39,260 nucleotides of DNA from an uncultured Chthonomonas sp. (GTDB lineage: Bacteria; Armatimonadota; Chthonomonadetes; Chthonomonadales; Chthonomonadaceae), in contig CAIXIX010000597.1 in NCBI GenBank assembly GCA_903919615.1, positions 1 to 39,260 on the forward strand. Reading direction: 5' to 3'. A program made the translations under genes and the position numbers. The notes below the pieces were generated by a model. The model searched no databases and had not been told where the DNA came from. It saw nothing but the letters and a program-made list of their open reading frames with translations. Below are positions 29,857-39,260 of this stretch, piece by piece (positions within the stretch are counted from its first letter, which is position 1; every line of letters starts with the position of its first letter).

Positions 29857-32293
29857 TTTTCGTGGCGGCCAGTCGCCCCCACTTCCAGTTACGGATTTCT
29901 GGCAGATCCTCGCCATGCGCATTGATGTACTCGGTGTGCTCGATGAGCCTGTCTTCCATCAGCTGCTTGAGGCTTGCGCCGCGATCTGCAAGTTGCGGAA
30001 GATGATTGACCACGTCTATTACCAGGTGGAACCGATCTAATTCGTTCTGAACTCGCATGTCGAACGGTGTAGTGATGGTGCCTTCTTCTTTATAGCCACG
30101 TACGTGCAGGTTGTGATTTGTGCGCCGATACGTCAGCCGATGAACCAGCCATGGATATCCATGAAACGCAAACAAGATCAATTTGTTCTTCGTGAACAGT
30201 AGATCGTAGTCAATATCGCTCAACCCATGCGGGTGTTCGCTCTGTGGCTGCAGCTTCATTAGGTCGACGACGTTAACAACACGGATCTTCAAATCTGGCA
30301 GATGCAGGTTGAGTATTGAAACGGCTGCGAGCACCTCCAGAGTAGGAGTATCGCCACAGCAGGCCATAACGACGTCCGTTTCGGAGTCCATATCGTTACT
30401 TGCCCATGGCCAGATCCCAATTCCTTCGGTACAGTGTGTGATCGCTGCGGGCATCGACAACCACTGCGGCATCGGATGCTTGCCTGCCACCACGACGTTC
30501 ACATAATCTCGGGTGCGAAGACAGTGGTCGACCACGGAGAGCAATGAGTTTGCATCTGGCGGCAAGTATATTCGAACGATGTCCGCCTTCTTGTTAACAA
30601 CATGGTCGAGGAAGCCCGGATCCTGATGTGTGAAACCATTGTGATCCTGCTGCCACACGTGGGATGTAAGCAGGTAGTTCAGTGAGGATATCTTCTGTCG
30701 CCACGGAAGTTCGTTAGTGACCTTGAGCCATTTGGCATGCTGGCTGAACATTGAGTCGACAATGCGGATAAATGCCTCGTAGCTGTTAAATATCCCGTGC
30801 CTGCCGGTGAGCAGATATCCCTCAAGCCAGCCCTCGCACTGATGCTCGCTAAGCATGGAGTCGAGCACGCCTCCGGAGGTCGCGAGAAATTCGTCATAAG
30901 GCGCTCGCAGGGCGTCCCACTGCCGGTTGGTCACCTGGAATACAGCTCCCAGAAGGTTTGAGAGGGTTTCGTCCGGACCAAACAGGCGAAAATTGCGAGG
31001 GCTAATATTCATCGAAATCACATCGCGTAGGAAGCTTCCTAGCACCAGGGTATCCTGGCCACTCACCGCCCCAGGAGATGATACATCGATTGCGTGGTCG
31101 CGAAAATCTGGCATTCGCAGGTCCTCCAGCAGGAGACCGCCATTTGCATGCGGATTTGCACCCATCCTACTGTTACCACTCGGAGCAAGTGCCGCCAGCG
31201 ACGGAATCAGGCTGCCGTTCGCATCGAACAGCTCTTCTGGATGATAACTCTTCATCCAGCGCTCCAGTAAAGCGACGTGCTCAGGGTGATCTGCATCTAC
31301 CAGTAGGGGCACCTGATGCGACCGGAACGTGCCTTCAATTTGAAGACCATCCACCACTTCCGGGCCAGTCCACCCCTTGGGGGAGATAAGCACGATTACC
31401 GGCCAGCAGGGCCGCTTAGTGTTGTCATCAGTGCGCGCGCTTTTCTGAATTTCCCGAATCTCTTCGATTGCGCTATCGAGCGCAGCGGCCATTAGCTCGT
31501 GCATCGTGTCGGGGTCGTCGCCTTCGACAATCCTCGGTGACCAACCGCAACCGCGCAAGAACTTCTCCAGCTCTTCCTTATCGATGCGAGCGAGGATGGT
31601 GGGATTACTAATCTTGTAGCCATTTAAGTGAAGAATCGGAAGCACAGCGCCATCGGTAACTGGATTGAGTAATTTGTTGGAATGCCAGGATGTTGCGAGC
31701 GGTCCGGTTTCGGCTTCACCATCGCCGACAACACAAGCAACGATCAGCCCAGGGTTATCAAACACTGCGCCAAACGCATGGCTAAGTGAATATCCCAGTT
31801 CGCCGCCTTCATGAATGGAGCCGGGAGTTGTTGGCGCAACGTGACTGGAAATTCCGCCAGGGAACGAAAACTGTTTAAATAATTTCTTTAGGCCGGATTC
31901 ATCCTGCGAGACGTCCGGGTAGACCTCACTCCAAGTGCCTTCAAGATAGACGTTGCCTACTATCGCGGGTCCTCCATGTCCAGGGCCCGCAATGTAGAAC
32001 ATGTCGAGATCATATTTCTTGATCGCTCGGTTCAGATGCACATAGATAAAATTCTGTCCGGGAGTCGTTCCCCAATGGCCAACGACGATTGGCTTAATGT
32101 GAGATAGTTTTAGTGGCTCGCGTAACAAAGGGTTGTCGTAGAGGTATATCTGCCCTACCGAGAGGTAGTTGGCAGCCCGCCAGTAGGCATCAATCTTACG
32201 ACGTTCATCGGGCGAAAGTGTGTTTAGACCCGCATCATAAATTCGCGAATCATTAGTAACAATTGGCTCGAGATTATCCAACAGCGTGTTCAT
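29849..32293 (-). CDS. xfp: Phosphoketolase (xylulose/fructose-6-phosphate)
   Basis: An 814-residue thiamine diphosphate enzyme that cleaves xylulose-5-phosphate or fructose-6-phosphate into acetyl phosphate and a shorter sugar phosphate. [20 protein letters not shown] near residue 60, [20 protein letters not shown] near 90, [20 protein letters not shown] and [20 protein letters not shown] (cofactor region), [11 protein letters not shown], and WKVTNELPW and [20 protein letters not shown] in the second half are all family signatures. The frame is open to 32377, but the ATG at 32293 has GGAG at good spacing and gives the usual N-terminus. It continues into the AtpZ-like gene. It may feed acetyl phosphate and ATP production. 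Confidence 0.96.
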   Translation of the reverse strand: MNTLLDNLEPIVTNDSRIYDAGLNTLSPDERRKIDAYWRAANYLSVGQIYLYDNPLLREPLKLSHIKPIVVGHWGTTPGQNFIYVHLNRAIKKYDLDMFYIAGPGHGGPAIVGNVYLEGTWSEVYPDVSQDESGLKKLFKQFSFPGGISSHVAPTTPGSIHEGGELGYSLSHAFGAVFDNPGLIVACVVGDGEAETGPLATSWHSNKLLNPVTDGAVLPILHLNGYKISNPTILARIDKEELEKFLRGCGWSPRIVEGDDPDTMHELMAAALDSAIEEIREIQKSARTDDNTKRPCWPVIVLISPKGWTGPEVVDGLQIEGTFRSHQVPLLVDADHPEHVALLERWMKSYHPEELFDANGSLIPSLAALAPSGNSRMGANPHANGGLLLEDLRMPDFRDHAIDVSSPGAVSGQDTLVLGSFLRDVISMNISPRNFRLFGPDETLSNLLGAVFQVTNRQWDALRAPYDEFLATSGGVLDSMLSEHQCEGWLEGYLLTGRHGIFNSYEAFIRIVDSMFSQHAKWLKVTNELPWRQKISSLNYLLTSHVWQQDHNGFTHQDPGFLDHVVNKKADIVRIYLPPDANSLLSVVDHCLRTRDYVNVVVAGKHPMPQWLSMPAAITHCTEGIGIWPWASNDMDSETDVVMACCGDTPTLEVLAAVSILNLHLPDLKIRVVNVVDLMKLQPQSEHPHGLSDIDYDLLFTKNKLILFAFHGYPWLVHRLTYRRTNHNLHVRGYKEEGTITTPFDMRVQNELDRFHLVIDVVNHLPQLADRGASLKQLMEDRLIEHTEYINAHGEDLPEIRNWKWGRLAATKNE

Positions 32294-32339
32294 ATTTAGT
32301 TCTCCGCACATCGACAAGCAAAACTTAACCAGACTGGTG

Positions 32340-32359
32340 GGTCGCAGATTGCTGCGACC
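32340..32359 (-). repeat. Dispersed AGCAA-loop hairpin, copy 7
   Basis: On the minus strand: stem GGTCGC, loop AGCAATCT, stem GCGACC, with inner AG/CT pairs giving an eight-pair stem. It is followed by CACCAGTCTGGTTAAG, similar to the flank of copy 2. It lies between the PRC-barrel stop and the phosphoketolase start, inside a likely operon. Confidence 0.7.
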
Positions 32360-32418
32360 GCAATCTCTGTCTTGCACCAGTCATCTGAGTAGAGGGTCAC
32401 ATCAATGAATAATTAGAA

Positions 32419-33234
32419 TTAGAAGACGGCGACATTTGAACCTGCCGGCTCTCGCGCAGGAACATCGGTGCGCAATGGAAGCTGCCTTACGTAGTAACAG
32501 TTTAGGTCGTCTTCAAAGTTGGGAGTGATTGGCGAGTTCGGGTCCCATTCTGGAACGTTCATTATCTGGTCTGAGGAGACGTTTACAGTGACCATGTTGT
32601 CTGGCCACATTACCTGACCGATCCAGTCTAGCGGCAGCAACACTTTTTTGCCGGGCCACAGAGTTCGTGTGTCGACGGCCAGGTACGTGATGCGCCATGT
32701 GTTATCATCGACGATAAAGTCATCGATATGGCCGATGTTCTTGTCTATAGCGCCAACTCGATATCCGATAACTTCACGCGAGCTTCGCAGGTGACAATCG
32801 CCCTTGGCTACATCTGACTCTTTGGGGTCAACCTGGGGTAATGTCGCTAACATGCCCGATGGCGGAATGATCCCGCCGATATATGAATAGGCTCCCCAGC
32901 CGCCGAGCCCGCCCCAGTAGAATGGCAATCCGTAGTATCCATGGAAGCTCGCCTCCCACTGGCGTGATACGGGCTCGTCGGTATTCACGTCCGGGCTGTT
33001 TTCAATCTGTTCACGTGTAAGGGTAACGTTGAGGGTATTGGCTTCCCAATCTGGAAATCCTATAGCTAACGGCGATAGCAGTACTTGCCTTCTATTGAGC
33101 CAACTGCCCGTATCGGCTATTAGGTACCGAACGGTCCAGTGTTCGTCATCAAACAGGATCTCATCTATTTTTCCGACCACTCCATCTCGAGCGTGTATAT
33201 GCACTCCCTGGAGTTCTCTGGCGCGTCTTAACAT
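32419..33234 (-). CDS. Protein with two PRC-barrel domains
   Basis: A 271-residue protein with two PRC-barrel repeats. One is near residues 1-75 (ELQGVHIHARDGVVGKIDEI, WTVRYLIADTGSWLNRRQVL). The other is near 150-235 (REVIGYRVGAIDKNIGHIDD, WRITYLAVDTRTLWPGKKVL). A central linker is Gly/Tyr/Trp-rich (YYGLPFYWGGLGGWGAYSYI). No signal peptide is seen. PRC-barrels act as small adaptor or RNA/protein-binding modules, and this tandem form often appears in stress-related clusters. It lies between the glucan synthase and phosphoketolase genes on the same strand. Confidence 0.85.
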   Translation of the reverse strand: MLRRARELQGVHIHARDGVVGKIDEILFDDEHWTVRYLIADTGSWLNRRQVLLSPLAIGFPDWEANTLNVTLTREQIENSPDVNTDEPVSRQWEASFHGYYGLPFYWGGLGGWGAYSYIGGIIPPSGMLATLPQVDPKESDVAKGDCHLRSSREVIGYRVGAIDKNIGHIDDFIVDDNTWRITYLAVDTRTLWPGKKVLLPLDWIGQVMWPDNMVTVNVSSDQIMNVPEWDPNSPITPNFEDDLNCYYVRQLPLRTDVPAREPAGSNVAVF

Positions 33235-33303
33235 GGTGCCCCCGTCTTCAGAATTGGCGCACCATTGTAATCAAGTGCGCCGAGGTCACGATCGTGTGCC
33301 GCC

Positions 33304-36300
33304 TTAGTGAGCGGGAATTAGAGCTTCGATTTCGTGATCTGCTATCTGCTCGGATGACTGATTCGTGAGTTGGCGTGTTCCGCGGTTTTGCGGGTCACCT
33401 TGCCCCATCGTCACAAGCACTAAGTGATTGCCGGAATCGTCCTTAAGCGTTACGGCCTTCACTGGCGAACGCACTCCGTCCACGGTCAGATATTCAACGC
33501 CGCGGCATACGTGGTGTGGGTTCTCTACCCTGAACTCGTAATTCGTGCTGTGATATCTGTATTTGAGCGTGAATCCGTTCCATTCGGATGCGATGCACGG
33601 ATTAAATGTTATCGTTTCACCACGCAGTTGAAACCCACAAATCTCCTCAAGCCAGATTCTGTACATCCAGCTTGCTGCCCCGGTATACCAGGTCCAGCCG
33701 CCCCGGCCTTTACCGCCAGGCATGTCGTAGATATCCGCCGCGGGAACATAAGGCTCGACCTTGTAACGTTGAACCGCTGCAGGGTTCCGACTGTGCTCAA
33801 CTGGGTTCATCATTCTAAGGAGCTCAACTGCCCTATCGCCATCACCTAATTGAGCAAACGCCATCGGCACCCAAAGGGATCCATGCGTATACTGGCCTCC
33901 ATTTTCTCGTATGCCGGCAGGATAACCCATAATATAGCCAGGATCTGGTTTTGAGCTCACGAATGGCGGTGTAAACAGACGCACGATCTGCTCATCTTTG
34001 CAAACGAGGCGTTCCACAACGGAATGCATCGCCGTAGAAACCCGATTTAGGTCTGCCGCGCCAGAAATGACGCCCCACGATTGCGACAGCGAATCTATCT
34101 GCGCTTCCGTGTTATGCTGTGAGCCCAGCGGAGAACCATCATCAAAGAAGGCGCGCACATACCAATCTCCATCCCATGCTGCCGCCTCAACTCCGGATTT
34201 CAGAGTGATAGCCCTCTCTCTGCAGCGGCTGGCCTCTGCATGTTCTTCTTGAAGGTCTAATAGGCCAGCAAAATCGTTAAGTACGTGAATAAGGAACCAT
34301 GCAAGCCAGACGCTCTCTCCTTTACCCCCAATGCCAACGCTGCTAAAGCTGTCGTTCCAGTCGCCAGATCCCATGAGTGGAAGCCCATGTTGCCCCGTGG
34401 TAAACCCTTTGGCAATGGCTCTTCGGCAATGCTCGAGCAGGGAGGCGCGCTCTACCGTTACCTCCGGCACGAAGAACGTTTCGATCTCGCCGGGCTCCAG
34501 CACCTTACCATTGATGAATGAAACCTGTTCACTAAGAACACCGGTATCTCCGGTTACGCGAACATATTGAGCTACAACAAAGGGCAGCCATAGTAGGTCA
34601 TCCGATACACGTGTTCGCACTCCTGCGCCATCGTTCGCGTGCCACCAGTGCTGCACGTCGCCTTCCAAAAATTGACGTGCTGCCGCGCGCAACAGGTGTT
34701 CTCGCGCGGTATTTGGCGACGCATAAACCAGCGCCATAACATCCTGTAACTGATCACGAAATCCATAAGCTCCGCCAGACTGATAGAAAGCCGAACGTCC
34801 CCAGAGTCGGCAACTCATATCCTGGTAGAGTAACCAACGGTTCAGGATAAGATTCGCGGCATGGTCTGGCGTTTCAATCTGGATCGAGCCGAGCAAGGAG
34901 TCCCACCAGTTGATTGTGGTCTGCAATAGCTGCGCAGATACAGTCACGCGTCTGCAGTTTTCCGCTATCCGCCTGGCTTCTTCAGCATTCTCAGCTTCTC
35001 CAAGTAGGAAAACAACATCTGCCGCCTCATTCGGCCCCAGTTCTACGGCGACCTGAATCGCGGCACATGGGTCCATACCGGCGCCAACCCGGCCAGAAAG
35101 CAGTTTACGATCCAGAGCTCGTGGCGCAGAAGCCCTTCCGTTCCGTCCAAAAAACGCGGTTCGATCGCCCGATACCGAGGTAACAGGCTGGCTGGAGCTG
35201 ATAAACACAACGCGCTTCCCGTCTGAAGCGTTGTATCGATTTCGCGCCAACAGCAATCTCGCATTTGCATCCCATTCCGTGACAATATGCATCTGGGTAT
35301 CTTCTCTAGTAGCACCCAGCGCGAGTTCGCAGTAGAAAGTAATTGTGAGTTTTCGGCGTCGATTTGAGCGGTTAATGAGATGCAGCCTTTGAATTCGCAC
35401 CGCAATTCCACCCGTGCTATCCACCGGCACAAATGTAGTGAGAAGCTGTTCTATGTTGTGGCTGTTGTGCTCACAAACGGAATAGCCCTGTCCATGACGA
35501 ATGCGATATGCGTCGTTTTCTCTGATGGGCAGCGGCGTAGGCGTCCATATACTTCCGCTATCTTCGTCTCGAATGTAAATCGCGTCGCTGCATGGGTCGG
35601 ACACGGGATCGTTAGACCATGGTGTCAGCCGATTGGCCTGGCTATTCCGGCACCAGGTCGCACCGGATCCAGACTCAGAAACCATCGTACCGAATGTGGG
35701 ATTGGCCATCACGTTGATCCAGGGCATCGGCGTTTGATCGCCGGGCCCGAGGTAGATAGCGTACTCCTTGCCGTCCCGCGTAAATCCTCCGAGCCCGTTA
35801 AAATAGTCCAACTCCATAAACGGAAGTGGTGGAGACATCCCTTCATTTCCCTTATTACCGGGAATAAATGGAGCGGGTAACTGTACGGTTAGGCGAGGTG
35901 TGCCTAGCTGCTGCGCCAAAGTACCGCGTGCTGCCACCAGTACAATTCGCGCTGCTGCGAGCAGGAGCGTTCTATCCTCTTCTGGGACCTGCCCACTGTG
36001 CCGAAGGAATACACCGCCGGCCCTGTCGATACCGGTAGCCTGAGATCGAGCCGCGACCAAACTCATCAATCGGTCTTGTAAAGGTTGATCGTAACTGACT
36101 GCCTCTTCGTTTAGAATCACTAGGTCCGTTATTAACCCACGCTGCTGCCAGTAGACATGCGCCGTCAGGATCTGGCGTACCAGGTCGACATCCTGAAGGT
36201 CGCCGATCGTGACGGCGATAATCGGGAGGTCGCCAGATATCCCATAGGCCCAAAGGCGGGATTGACCCAGTACATTGGCGGCAAGCCGTTCCGCAGCTGG

Positions 36301-39260
36301 GCGCAATCGTGAATCCGGATAAATTACATGGCCGGCAATATGCTGAAACAGTTGAGCTTCATCCTGCTGAATGCGCAGGTGTCGCAGCTCTAACTGCGCG
36401 TGCGTCCATGCCATTTCTATGGCACGGTTTGACGCTTCAAAGTCTTCGTACTTCATTGCCAGCTTAATTGCTATTTCACGGCTCTCAGCACATCCAGTTA
36501 CAAACGAAACCTGTATACGCTGCCCAGCTTCCAGAATGACAAGCCGCCGTAGGCTGAAGATGGGATCCAGAACCGCTCCGACACTGTTGCTAAGTGCGCC
36601 ATCCAACGCGAGTGGCCTATGAGCAGTTCGTCCTCTGCCTATAAACTGAGCACGGTCGGTTTCGAATTGCATATCCGGCTCGAAGCTCGCGCCGCAGGAG
36701 GCCACATGCATGGCCCAGATCTGCGGTTCGGAGTGAGAACGTGGCCGGCGTGTCGCGAGCAGCGCATGATGATCCTGCAGCTCTTCAGTCTCGATAAACA
36801 TCTTACTGAACGCAGGATGGGCCCGATCCGCCTTGTGTTCGGCAAGCGCCAACTCTGCGTACGTTGTTAGCTGCACTCGACGACGACGAGAAGATCTATT
36901 GATGAGCGTTATACGCCGCACTTCCACATCGTCCTCAGGCGAAACGACAATCTCTGTCTTCGTTTCAAAACCGTCGTCGCGACGATTGAACTCTGCTTTG
37001 TCTGCAGTAAATACGGCGGCATACTGCGTTTCAATTGCACAGACGGGTTGATGACCCGTTGACCACACCTCGCCGGTATCTATATCCTTGAGGTAACAGA
37101 ACGACCCATATGCGTCACACGTTACGTCTGCAGTCCAACGCGTAATCGCCAGGTCTCTCCAGTGGCTATAGCCGCCTCCCCCATTTGTAACCATAACTCC
37201 GTAAGAACCATTGGAAAGCAGGTTTGTCTTGGGTGTTGGTGTGTTTGGCGTACTCGTATGCCCTTCAGAAGGCGCCCGAGTTAACGGAGCAAGTTCAGGA
37301 ATTAGCTCCGGTTGGCTGCTTACCGTTACCATTGCAGGATCCCGCGGGATACGCTCGTAGAGTAGTGATTCCGTTGCACGCACCGAAGGATTGCGGTGAA
37401 ACCGCGTCTGCCAGATGTTTTGGTTTAAAGCATTGTCGATGGCGCCGAGGATCATCCCCTGATGATGCGCCATGTATGCGTAGACGACGACGCCAAGTTC
37501 ACCATGCTGTCGTTGTTGGCGAGTGTAATCGATGGATTCGTAACATCCGAAGCTTCCGCGAACGCCAAGACGCGAGAGCCTAGAAATATTGTGGGCGGCA
37601 TCAACAGGGAGGACCAGTAGGGCCAATGCCGAAGCGTACGGGGAGACGACGAGATCCTCTTCCAACCCGCGCTTCATGCCCAGCCCTGGTATGCCAAACG
37701 CCCGGTACTGATATATTTGGTTCGCATCTATTGCGCTAAATGCCGCCTCCGAGATACCCCATGGGATATTCCGCCGTCGGCCATAGGCGATCTGACATCG
37801 CACCGACGCCGTGCATGCCTCATCCAGAACGGAGTTTTCGAAGCTCTTGGTTAACAACAACGGCATAAGGTATTCAAACATTGTGCCGCTCCAGGAGAGC
37901 AGGACTCGTTCGCCATACGCCGAACCATAGGGTCGGCCAAGCGCCCACCAGTGCTCCATTGGCACTTCTCCGCGCGCGATTGCAATGAAGCTACCAAGCC
38001 TGGCTTCGCTGGCCATTAAATCGTAGTGTCCCTCGTCCATTCGCCGTTCGGAAACGTTGTAACCAATGTTGAATAGGCGACGTTTGTCATCGTAGAGCAA
38101 CCGCATATTTATGCCATTTGCGAGGGCGTTCATTGATGTAACGCTGGATGCGGTGTGTGTTAGCCTGGCGTCTGCGTTGTATCGTGAAAGTTCTGTCGCC
38201 GTAGCGAGTGCGTCCAGCCAAATGCTTACCGGCGCAGGTAGATTTAACTCTGCTGTCCGCCCCTGAAGAGCCACGAGGGAGCTTAGTCCAGGCAGATCCC
38301 CATTTGCCAGCGACCTGAGCGACGGTACAGATGCCAGCGCTTTGCGCCGCCATTCATGAGCCTCAGAACCGAGGCCGAGAAGTCCGCCATCTGGCGGCCG
38401 GGAGAGAATCTCAACCCATGTCAAATATCGATCTATCATTTGATTCCAGGCATTCACCTGGACACCAATCTGATGCACCCAGTACCAGCTTCCTGCAGAG
38501 GGCTGAGCTGATTTGTCCAATACCTCGAGGAGTTTGGTGACGATAGGGGACGCCTTGCGCAGGCATACGATGATGTCTTCCAGACTGACGGGCCGAGGGG
38601 TGAGAATAGCCGACAGTTCAAGGAGGGTTAACTCGATATTGTGAGCTTCTAATCCTCGCATGTCGGGTGCGAGCTGTATCAAATCGATGACGTCTTGAAC
38701 GCCAAGAACAGCGGCTGTACCTAATACCGGTCCGGTTACCAGGTCCTCATAGGCCTGTTCGAGCGCCCAAAGATCGCCCAGGAAATTACCGCTATCCACC
38801 ATAGAAACATAGTTTGGGGAGAGCGGCAGTAACGTTCCGATATCGTACCAGTTAAGCAGGTGCCCTTGATGCTTCTCCAGTTTCTCAAGGGTTTGCAATG
38901 TGGCAGAAGTTCGATCGTCCACTTCATCTGGAGTGATCCAACCAAAGTCATGTGCAACAAGTGGCGCAAGCAAGCTAAGACCGATGTTCGTTGGTGAAGT
39001 TCGTTGAGCAATCTCGGTGCGAAGCGACTCCTGGTAGTTATCGGGTGGAAGCCAGTTTGTTTGGGGGCCAACAAAGTCGCTGAAGAACCGCCAGGTTTCC
39101 CGAGCAACCTGACGGAGCATTCTAGTTTCGGTCTCCTGTAATTCCGGGGTAGCGCGTCCAATTGTGGTGGTATTAGTCCACAAAACTAACAGTGGCGCTG
39201 AAATCCACAGGGCGAGAAAAGGTTCTGCCGAGCGCAGTGAACCTGGAAACTCAACATTCA
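33304..39260 (-). CDS. Cyclic beta-1,2-glucan synthase-like protein, 3' part (5' end outside window)
   Basis: About 1,985 codons, with the frame still open at the window edge. The first visible residues are NVEFPGSLRSAEPFLALWIS then APLLVLWT, like the last membrane segment of NdvB-type synthases. A glycoamylase-like (PF10091) domain covers roughly the first third (HGELGVVVYAYMAHHQGMIL). Two GH94-type phosphorylase-related halves follow: SNGSYGVMVTNGGGGYSHWR, then MANPTFGTMVSESGSGATWC, RDQLQDVMALVYASP, GSGDWNDSFSSVGIGGKGES with the catalytic Asp, and the terminal GGWTWYTGAASWMYRIWLEE. The N-terminal GT84 glucosyltransferase part would lie beyond 39260. Such enzymes make and close cyclic beta-glucans used in osmotic adaptation and the envelope. 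Confidence 0.9.
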   Translation of the reverse strand, partial: NVEFPGSLRSAEPFLALWISAPLLVLWTNTTTIGRATPELQETETRMLRQVARETWRFFSDFVGPQTNWLPPDNYQESLRTEIAQRTSPTNIGLSLLAPLVAHDFGWITPDEVDDRTSATLQTLEKLEKHQGHLLNWYDIGTLLPLSPNYVSMVDSGNFLGDLWALEQAYEDLVTGPVLGTAAVLGVQDVIDLIQLAPDMRGLEAHNIELTLLELSAILTPRPVSLEDIIVCLRKASPIVTKLLEVLDKSAQPSAGSWYWVHQIGVQVNAWNQMIDRYLTWVEILSRPPDGGLLGLGSEAHEWRRKALASVPSLRSLANGDLPGLSSLVALQGRTAELNLPAPVSIWLDALATATELSRYNADARLTHTASSVTSMNALANGINMRLLYDDKRRLFNIGYNVSERRMDEGHYDLMASEARLGSFIAIARGEVPMEHWWALGRPYGSAYGERVLLSWSGTMFEYLMPLLLTKSFENSVLDEACTASVRCQIAYGRRRNIPWGISEAAFSAIDANQIYQYRAFGIPGLGMKRGLEEDLVVSPYASALALLVLPVDAAHNISRLSRLGVRGSFGCYESIDYTRQQRQHGELGVVVYAYMAHHQGMILGAIDNALNQNIWQTRFHRNPSVRATESLLYERIPRDPAMVTVSSQPELIPELAPLTRAPSEGHTSTPNTPTPKTNLLSNGSYGVMVTNGGGGYSHWRDLAITRWTADVTCDAYGSFCYLKDIDTGEVWSTGHQPVCAIETQYAAVFTADKAEFNRRDDGFETKTEIVVSPEDDVEVRRITLINRSSRRRRVQLTTYAELALAEHKADRAHPAFSKMFIETEELQDHHALLATRRPRSHSEPQIWAMHVASCGASFEPDMQFETDRAQFIGRGRTAHRPLALDGALSNSVGAVLDPIFSLRRLVILEAGQRIQVSFVTGCAESREIAIKLAMKYEDFEASNRAIEMAWTHAQLELRHLRIQQDEAQLFQHIAGHVIYPDSRLRPAAERLAANVLGQSRLWAYGISGDLPIIAVTIGDLQDVDLVRQILTAHVYWQQRGLITDLVILNEEAVSYDQPLQDRLMSLVAARSQATGIDRAGGVFLRHSGQVPEEDRTLLLAAARIVLVAARGTLAQQLGTPRLTVQLPAPFIPGNKGNEGMSPPLPFMELDYFNGLGGFTRDGKEYAIYLGPGDQTPMPWINVMANPTFGTMVSESGSGATWCRNSQANRLTPWSNDPVSDPCSDAIYIRDEDSGSIWTPTPLPIRENDAYRIRHGQGYSVCEHNSHNIEQLLTTFVPVDSTGGIAVRIQRLHLINRSNRRRKLTITFYCELALGATREDTQMHIVTEWDANARLLLARNRYNASDGKRVVFISSSQPVTSVSGDRTAFFGRNGRASAPRALDRKLLSGRVGAGMDPCAAIQVAVELGPNEAADVVFLLGEAENAEEARRIAENCRRVTVSAQLLQTTINWWDSLLGSIQIETPDHAANLILNRWLLYQDMSCRLWGRSAFYQSGGAYGFRDQLQDVMALVYASPNTAREHLLRAAARQFLEGDVQHWWHANDGAGVRTRVSDDLLWLPFVVAQYVRVTGDTGVLSEQVSFINGKVLEPGEIETFFVPEVTVERASLLEHCRRAIAKGFTTGQHGLPLMGSGDWNDSFSSVGIGGKGESVWLAWFLIHVLNDFAGLLDLQEEHAEASRCRERAITLKSGVEAAAWDGDWYVRAFFDDGSPLGSQHNTEAQIDSLSQSWGVISGAADLNRVSTAMHSVVERLVCKDEQIVRLFTPPFVSSKPDPGYIMGYPAGIRENGGQYTHGSLWVPMAFAQLGDGDRAVELLRMMNPVEHSRNPAAVQRYKVEPYVPAADIYDMPGGKGRGGWTWYTGAASWMYRIWLEEICGFQLRGETITFNPCIASEWNGFTLKYRYHSTNYEFRVENPHHVCRGVEYLTVDGVRSPVKAVTLKDDSGNHLVLVTMGQGDPQNRGTRQLTNQSSEQIADHEIEALIPAH

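Noticed and set aside
1-39260. CRISPR arrays, tRNA, rRNA and transposases
   Set aside because: I looked through the intergenic stretches on both strands and found no array of spaced repeats, no T-loop/acceptor pattern of a tRNA and no transposase-like reading frame.

Overview
The window is chromosomal DNA from a Gram-negative-type bacterium with mid-50s % G+C. It carries an LPS-type heptose kinase, TrmFO, an ECF sigma/anti-sigma operon and many exported DUF-family proteins (DUF2961, DUF4097, DUF3300, DUF2950). This mix recalls Acidobacteriota or Armatimonadota, but the phylum call is inference and low confidence. I see no rRNA, tRNA, CRISPR array or transposase. Nothing forces a plasmid or phage origin.

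Layout, left to right. (1) 104-838: a GNAT acetyltransferase on the minus strand. (2) 1198-2744: a small plus-strand cassette. It holds an endonuclease/exonuclease/phosphatase (EEP) gene broken by a frameshift, an unrecognised 177-residue gene and a 46-residue gene with a TTG start. It sits behind a TAGAAT...ATTCTA dyad that recurs upstream of the Y-family DNA polymerase gene at 7773, and between inverted copies of a dispersed hairpin repeat. (3) 3089-7599: a minus-strand pair coding a DUF2961/GH172 glycosidase and a secreted propeller-like protein, then a sarcosine/N-methyltryptophan oxidase-like flavoenzyme. (4) 7773-9086: the Y-family polymerase. (5) 9094-13093: a minus-strand operon of ECF sigma, zinc-finger anti-sigma, a membrane protein with a beta-rich exported part, and a DUF4097 lipoprotein. 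(6) 13189-17274: HldE-type kinase (minus), then TrmFO, a tiny membrane protein, a HIT hydrolase and a family 4 uracil-DNA glycosylase (plus).

(7) 17303-20334: a Gfo/Idh/MocA oxidoreductase diverging from a secreted GH32 fructan hydrolase and a VOC protein. (8) 20336-22069: an Lrp regulator, an EamA exporter and a small membrane protein in one operon, diverging from peroxiredoxin Q, a PfkB sugar kinase and an Mrp ATPase lacking its usual Cys pair (22265-24889). (9) 25058-29248: a second ECF sigma gene, two possible small ORFs, and a DUF3300-DUF3300-DUF2950 operon. (10) 29506-39260: cyclic beta-glucan synthase-like protein (5' end outside the window), PRC-barrel protein, phosphoketolase and an AtpZ/AtpQ-like membrane protein, all on the minus strand.

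Themes. Fructose-containing polysaccharide use is suggested by GH172, GH32 and the sugar kinase. Envelope stress is suggested by the sigma/anti-sigma/DUF4097 operon. The right end resembles a carbon/stress module. The most unusual material is the putatively damage-controlled EEP cassette and a dispersed hairpin family with an AGCAA-type loop and compensating stem changes, present in at least seven intergenic copies.
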